Shown here: piece after piece, positions 6,515-9,750 of the stretch
Position numbering within the stretch: position 1 is the stretch's first letter
Layout of the letters: every line of letters begins with the position of its first letter
NCBI GenBank assembly: GCA_018400515.1
Contig: JAGYMR010000090.1
Span: forward strand, 1-9,750
Source: Tangfeifania sp.
Lineage (GTDB): Bacteria > Bacteroidota > Bacteroidia > Bacteroidales > Prolixibacteraceae
Length of the DNA: 9,750 bases
Direction of reading: 5' to 3'
Position numbers and translations under genes: made by a program
Notes under the pieces: generated by a model
The model's database searches: none
The model's input: only the letters and a program-made list of their open reading frames with translations
Told to the model about the DNA's origin: nothing

Positions 6515-6551
6515 TTTTTTTGCGGGAAGTGGTCGGTGAATCAGGGAGGGG

Positions 6552-6598
6552 AAAAACATACCGGAAAAACAACAGCGATGCTTCCGGTGCGTTTTTTT
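6552..6598. promoter_or_regulatory. Hairpin with T-runs in the leader of the TM1266-hydG-aspA block
   Basis: ACCGGAA (6560-6566) and TTCCGGT (6582-6588) form a 7-bp stem with a 15-nt loop. On the plus strand seven T follow (6592-6598). On the minus strand ATG then five T follow (6556-6552). It therefore has terminator-like form in both directions. Its position about 40 nt before the first gene of the minus-strand block makes leader attenuation conceivable. It could instead simply stop stray transcription. Confidence 0.4.
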
Positions 6599-6785
6599 GC
6601 CCGGAGCTGTTTCGGGTTCTTTTCCTCCCTGAGGTCAGCCAAGCCTTCCCGCAGGATTCAGGCGTAAAAATAGCGGTTTATTTTTTAATAAAAAGCGTGG
6701 AAAAGGGATGTTTTTATGTTATGGAAAAGGTTTTCGGTGACTGCGGGCCATATCCCCCGGGGGGAGGGCAGAGCATCTGCTTTTT

Positions 6786-6857
6786 GGCATTGGCGATGCC
6801 GCCCTTCTCTGCCGGTGGTATATGCCGCCCGGCAGGATCCTGCCGGAAGATCCTGCC
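6786..6857. repeat. GC-rich cluster of palindromes and short direct repeats
   Basis: CCGGCAGGATCCTGCCGG (6829-6846) is a perfect 18-bp palindrome. GATCCTGCC repeats at 6836-6844 and 6849-6857. ATGCCGCCC repeats at 6796-6804 and 6822-6830. GGCAT (6786-6790) / ATGCC (6796-6800) forms a small hairpin. CTGCCGG occurs at 6809-6815 and 6840-6846, and both copies are complementary to CCGGCAG (6829-6835), so two hairpins exclude each other. The cluster stands out in an otherwise A/T-rich intergenic region. It may be a dispersed intergenic repeat or an RNA switch-like leader. Confidence 0.5.
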
Positions 6858-6919
6858 ATTGCGGGAATAAATAAAAAGAGCGATTTTTGCCGGGAAATCC
6901 GCACATTCATTTATTTTTA

Positions 6920-6949
6920 TTGCGTCAAAACCCATTGCCGGTATGGTTG
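6920..6949 (+). promoter_or_regulatory. Candidate promoter of hydE
   Basis: TTG (6920-6922), 19 bp, then TATGGTTG (6942-6949) resembles the Bacteroidota promoter with one mismatch in the -7 box. Predicted leader to the ATG at 6989 is about 30 nt. A second weaker candidate, TTG (6859-6861), 20 bp, GATTTTTG (6882-6889), would put the start just past the palindrome cluster. Confidence 0.35.
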
Positions 6950-6988
6950 TAACTGAAAAAAACAGCATGTTTATTTAATTTTTTTCTC

Positions 6989-8080
6989 ATGAATTTGGGC
7001 GAAGTATTAGAAAATGGCACATTTTCCCGGGAGGAGCTGGGGTTTCTGCTAAATTTAAAAGGAGACAGGAGAAAGGCCTTTTGGGAGCGTTCCGCCGCCG
7101 TCAAAAAGGAGGTGGTGGGACCGAAAGTTTATTTTCGGGGACTTGTAGAGTTTTCCAATATTTGCTCAAAAGATTGCTTTTATTGCGGTATCCGGAGAAG
7201 CAACGAAAAGGTTCTCCGGTACAATGCCACCGACGATGAGATTTTGGAGTCCTGCCGGTTTGCCTGGGAGAACCGTTTTGCCTCCGTGGTCCTTCAGTCG
7301 GGTGAGCTTTCCTCCCCAGCATTTGTAAAGCGCGTGGATCATCTGTTGAAAAAGATCAAGCAGCTTTCGAACAATGAACTGGGCATCACTTTAAGTTGTG
7401 GTGAACAGACCCGCGAGACCTACCGCCGCTGGTTCGAAAGCGGCGCACACCGGTATTTGCTGCGCATTGAAGCATCTAACCGGGAGTTGTACGCTAAAAT
7501 TCATCCCGGTACGCCGGAACACTCCTTTGAAAAGCGGGTGGAGGCGTTGCATTTTTTAAGGGAATCGGGATACCAGGTAGGAACGGGTGTAATGATCGGA
7601 CTGCCTTTTCAAACGGTGGACGATCTGGCAGGCGATTTGCTGTTCTTCCGGGAGATGGACATTGATATGTGCGGGATGGGGCCCTATATAGAGCATGAAC
7701 ACACGCCGCTTTATCCGTACCGTCATTTGCTGCAAAGCAAACAGGAGCGGTTTGAGCTGGCCCTGAGCATGATCGCTGCGTTGCGGTTGCTCATGCCCGA
7801 CATAAACATTGCGGCCGCTACCGCATTGCAGGCCATTGATCCGGCAGGGCGCGAGAAAGCCCTGACGGTGGGGGCCAATGTGATCATGCCCAACCTGACG
7901 CCCTGCCGTTACCGGAAAGATTACCTCCTTTACGAGGATAAACCCTGCCTCGATGAAGATGCCGAATTGTGCCGGAACTGTCTTGAAGCCCGTATTGAAC
8001 TGGCCGGAAGTGAGATTGGTTATGGTGAATGGGGCGACTCCAGGCATTTTTTCAAACGGAGGGAGGGAAAAAATTCCTAA
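6989..8080 (+). CDS. hydE: [FeFe]-hydrogenase maturase HydE (radical SAM)
   Basis: 363 aa, normal length. The radical SAM motif is Cys59, Cys63 and Cys66 (CSKDCFYC). The C-terminal CX7CX2C is Cys320, Cys328 and Cys331, which matches the auxiliary [2Fe-2S] site of Thermotoga HydE; that site is not essential there and is lost in many homologues. Family segments VVLQSGE, SCGEQT, YLLRIEASN and GTGVMIGLP are present. Work on the family shows that HydE acts on the Fe(CO)2CN-cysteine synthon from HydG, cutting the cysteine to give an Fe species that dimerises towards the 2Fe subcluster. BioB and PylB are related, but the cluster context and C-terminal cysteines favour HydE. It is the only maturase on the plus strand, divergent from the block led by the TM1266-family gene. 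No Shine-Dalgarno is visible at the ATG. Confidence 0.96.
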   Translation: MNLGEVLENGTFSREELGFLLNLKGDRRKAFWERSAAVKKEVVGPKVYFRGLVEFSNICSKDCFYCGIRRSNEKVLRYNATDDEILESCRFAWENRFASVVLQSGELSSPAFVKRVDHLLKKIKQLSNNELGITLSCGEQTRETYRRWFESGAHRYLLRIEASNRELYAKIHPGTPEHSFEKRVEALHFLRESGYQVGTGVMIGLPFQTVDDLAGDLLFFREMDIDMCGMGPYIEHEHTPLYPYRHLLQSKQERFELALSMIAALRLLMPDINIAAATALQAIDPAGREKALTVGANVIMPNLTPCRYRKDYLLYEDKPCLDEDAELCRNCLEARIELAGSEIGYGEWGDSRHFFKRREGKNS

Positions 8081-8117
8081 GGCCGTTTTTCAATGAATGC
8101 TTTTTTTCTCCGGAATC

Positions 8118-8162
8118 AATTCAGCGATCTCTTTTTCCGTTTTTTTTGCTGCTGAATTTTTT
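8118..8162 (+). terminator. Candidate terminator of hydE
   Basis: AATTCAGC (8118-8125) pairs with GCTGAATT (8151-8158), and the downstream arm merges into six T (8157-8162). The 25-nt loop is long and T-rich, so the structure is weaker than a textbook terminator. It starts 37 bp after the hydE stop, in the 112-bp gap between convergent hydE and cutC. Confidence 0.4.
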
Positions 8163-8192
8163 GAGCCCCCGCAGGGTTGCAGGGCCGGTTTC

Positions 8193-8813
8193 TCAAAGCT
8201 CCCCCACGATCCTTCTTCCGTGAAACTCTTTCGCACCTGTTTTTTGAGCGATCGCCTCCACATTCCGGTCGGTCACTTTTCCGGCTACCATAAGGAGGGG
8301 ATGGCCGCCGCCGGCTTTTATCATTTTTCTCAGGGTTTCCACCCCTTCACTTGCCGTAGGTTTCCCGCCGGAAGATAAAATGCGGTGAATGCCTTTGATG
8401 GTTTTCAGCACTTTTACACCCTCTTCTGGATTTTTCAGTTCATCAATGGCTTTGTGGAAGGTAACGGGCAAAGGCTGCGCACGGGTAACAAGCCGCCGGG
8501 TGTTTTTTTCGTCAATGGTGTTGCCGGGTGTAAGCAATCCAAGGACAATGCCTGCTGCTCCCGCATCTTTCGCCTCATCAATGGCCTGTTCCATGCACTC
8601 CATCTCTTCCGCGGAGTAGACAAAATTTCCTTCCCGGGGACGGATCATGACCATGACCGGGATTTTCAGGGCCGCACACACCTTTTTCATTACCGCAGGT
8701 GCGGGGGTCAGTCCGTCCTTTTCCAGGCGGGCGCAGAGTTCAATGCGGTCGGCCCCTTTTTGTTCTGCCCGGAGGGCCTCTTTAAGATTTTCCACACAGG
8801 CTTCTTTGACCAT
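8193..8813 (-). CDS. cutC: CutC-family TIM-barrel protein, short form
   Basis: 206 aa. CutC features are AEQKGADRIELCARLEKDGLTP near the start, VMIRPREGNFVYS (54-66), VLGLLTPGNTID, VTFHKAIDE, ILSSGGKPTA and a C-terminal EFHGRRIV. The protein is a cytoplasmic (beta/alpha) barrel linked to copper homeostasis in bacteria. The biochemical activity is not established and the copper role has been disputed. It is shorter than E. coli CutC (about 248 aa), but the ending resembles the short Gram-positive type that closes with an HGTKIV-like motif, so I read it as complete. The ATG at 8813 has AAAGGA 9 nt upstream (8828-8823), one of the better ribosome sites here. It follows the outer-membrane protein gene by 57 bp on the same strand and may share its transcript. 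No tie to hydrogenase assembly is evident. Confidence 0.88.
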   Translation of the reverse strand: MVKEACVENLKEALRAEQKGADRIELCARLEKDGLTPAPAVMKKVCAALKIPVMVMIRPREGNFVYSAEEMECMEQAIDEAKDAGAAGIVLGLLTPGNTIDEKNTRRLVTRAQPLPVTFHKAIDELKNPEEGVKVLKTIKGIHRILSSGGKPTASEGVETLRKMIKAGGGHPLLMVAGKVTDRNVEAIAQKTGAKEFHGRRIVGEL

Positions 8814-8870
8814 GGGTTTTCATCCTTTAGAGGTCAAAGGTAATGTTTCCGGCAACAACTCCTGCATTGT

Positions 8871-9750
8871 TTAATATTTGATGATCATCCGGATTTCCCC
8901 GGATAGGCCGGAATAATCGAGCAATACCGGAGGTTCTTCCGGAAGGAAAAAAGTTGCATCGTGCTCGACGCCGGCCAGGGAGCGGTATCCGGTCAATGCC
9001 TGAATGCCCAGGAAAGGGGTAAGCATGTATTCAAATCCTCCAGCGATTTTGAATCCGGGGGCTGTCGCAGAACCTTCCGTCACAAAACCGTTTTCGGCTT
9101 CTTTATAGTGAGAGAAGAAATATGCCGCGCTAACGGATCCTGTAAACGCGAAGCGTTCGATTACCGGATTGGAACGTGCCAGCAGCAAAAGGGCAATCCC
9201 GTTGGCTTTGATGTTATTGGTGTAGCGGGTGTCATAAATTTGAAGGATCCCTTCGGTGGATGCTGAAATGTTTTCAAAACCCACGCCCACGCCCAGATTT
9301 TTTAAAAAGAAGTAGTCGATCCCGACCGAATAAGAAGTGCCGTGGTTAATGGAAGGGATGTTGCCGTTCCAGGCCGTGTTCAGATAGTCCAAATAGTCGT
9401 TCAGTTTCCCCATCGAAGTAAAGGCATAGCCGATGCTCCCCGAAAGACCGAAATGGGAATAATCTTCCGTTTCCCCCGGAGTTCCTGTTCTTTCGCCTGT
9501 AAGGGAATAATTCCGCCCCATCTCTTCCTCGGCTTTGGTTTTGATCTCCCGGGCCGTTTCTACGGGCAGATCCGGGAAAGGCTTCTGCCGTGTGGTGTCG
9601 ATCAGTTCTTGTGTCGCTTTCCGGGGAGGGGGTTCCTGTATGGTGCATTCCGCCCATTGATTCCAAAGGTCCAGGATGTTTTCCAGGTTTTTCAGGGCTT
9701 TTTCCATTTCGGCCGCATATTTCTCAGTCGCCTGCCTGAAAGCGGAAACG
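8871..9750 (-). CDS. Outer-membrane beta-barrel protein, 5' end outside the window
   Basis: 292 residues are visible and the reading frame stays open to the window edge, so the start lies beyond 9750; the first Met inside (9707) is probably internal. The visible N-terminal part (about 60 residues before the barrel) is charged and helical, with FRQATEKYAAEMEKALKNLE, and then a Pro-rich stretch. From the segment SHFGLSGSIGYAF to the end it shows alternating hydrophobic/polar strands with Gly and aromatics (SYSVGIDYFFL, VGVGFENIS, GFKIAGGFEYML, LSGEIRMIIKY), typical of an 8- to 10-strand outer-membrane barrel ending in an aromatic residue. The specific family and function cannot be assigned. The signal peptide, if any, would be off-window. 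It may be transcribed together with cutC. Confidence 0.65.
   Translation of the reverse strand, partial: VSAFRQATEKYAAEMEKALKNLENILDLWNQWAECTIQEPPPRKATQELIDTTRQKPFPDLPVETAREIKTKAEEEMGRNYSLTGERTGTPGETEDYSHFGLSGSIGYAFTSMGKLNDYLDYLNTAWNGNIPSINHGTSYSVGIDYFFLKNLGVGVGFENISASTEGILQIYDTRYTNNIKANGIALLLLARSNPVIERFAFTGSVSAAYFFSHYKEAENGFVTEGSATAPGFKIAGGFEYMLTPFLGIQALTGYRSLAGVEHDATFFLPEEPPVLLDYSGLSGEIRMIIKY

Larger units (their letters stand above)
6515..6988. other. Divergent intergenic region between the TM1266-family gene and hydE
   Basis: About 470 bp without a convincing gene. Several short open frames overlap on the minus strand in 6685-6968, but none has a recognisable product and they compete in different frames over the same repeats. 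The region holds a hairpin with T-runs (6552-6598), a G/C-rich island with palindromes (6754-6857) and an A/T-rich stretch before hydE. It should contain the promoters for both directions. I found a candidate only for hydE. Confidence 0.6.

Noticed and set aside
6515..6559. Upstream ATG giving a 111-aa TM1266-family protein.
   Set aside because: The extra 15 residues are not part of the family core, and the codons overlap the T-run that follows a hairpin on this strand.
6685..6968. Three overlapping minus-strand open frames of 60-84 codons between the TM1266-family gene and hydE.
   Set aside because: They occupy different frames over the same G/C-rich repeats, have no ribosome site or recognisable product, and probably reflect base composition.
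8090..8222. Possible frameshift in cutC: another minus-strand frame continues to a stop at 8092-8090 and would give about 240 aa, ending in a helix-like TEKEIAELIPEKK.
   Set aside because: The existing end EFHGRRIV matches the close of short CutC proteins (HGTKIV-like), the 206-aa length fits that subgroup, and the alternative tail lacks the RNP-containing segment of long CutC proteins. The sequence there is A-rich and overlaps the hydE terminator.

Overview
The window looks like a chromosomal piece of an anaerobic, fermentative Bacteroidota bacterium, probably Bacteroidales-like. Three things suggest this. First, it carries a complete set of [FeFe]-hydrogenase H-cluster maturation enzymes. 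Second, one gene has an almost perfect Bacteroidota-type promoter (TTG, 19 bp, TATGTTTG), and most genes lack a strong Shine-Dalgarno sequence. Third, the flanks hold a secreted PHP-type phosphoesterase and an outer-membrane beta-barrel protein. The organism call is an inference; there is no rRNA in the window.

Layout from left to right: (1) a secreted PHP-domain phosphoesterase (+, 36-1166), whose 3' end overlaps that of hydF by 6 bp. (2) A minus-strand maturation block, in transcription order: TM1266-family small ACT-like protein (6514-6224), hydG (6170-4770), aspA aspartate ammonia-lyase (4671-3268), a 400-bp gap holding a possible 41-codon gene, an exported Cys-repeat protein with its own promoter and terminator (2861-2502), and hydF (2384-1161). 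(3) A 470-bp divergent intergenic region with hairpins and GC-rich palindromic repeats. (4) hydE (+, 6989-8080), divergent from the rest. (5) A short CutC-family protein (-, 8813-8193). (6) The C-terminal part of an outer-membrane beta-barrel protein (-), which runs off the right edge.

How the genes work together: HydG splits tyrosine into the CO and cyanide ligands of an Fe-cysteine synthon. HydE acts on that synthon. HydF is the GTPase scaffold on which the 2Fe precursor is finished before delivery to the hydrogenase. The bridging dithiomethylamine needs a nitrogen atom, shown in the literature to come from ammonium, so an ammonia-releasing aspartase inside the cluster makes metabolic sense. 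No hydrogenase structural gene (hydA) is in the window.

The least explained parts are the exported protein with cysteines at an exact 14-residue period sitting between aspA and hydF, a recurring GGGTTATA...TTCGTT leader-like motif upstream of three minus-strand start codons, a possible 41-aa gene with a strong ribosome binding site, and the structured, repeat-bearing DNA between the TM1266-family gene and hydE.
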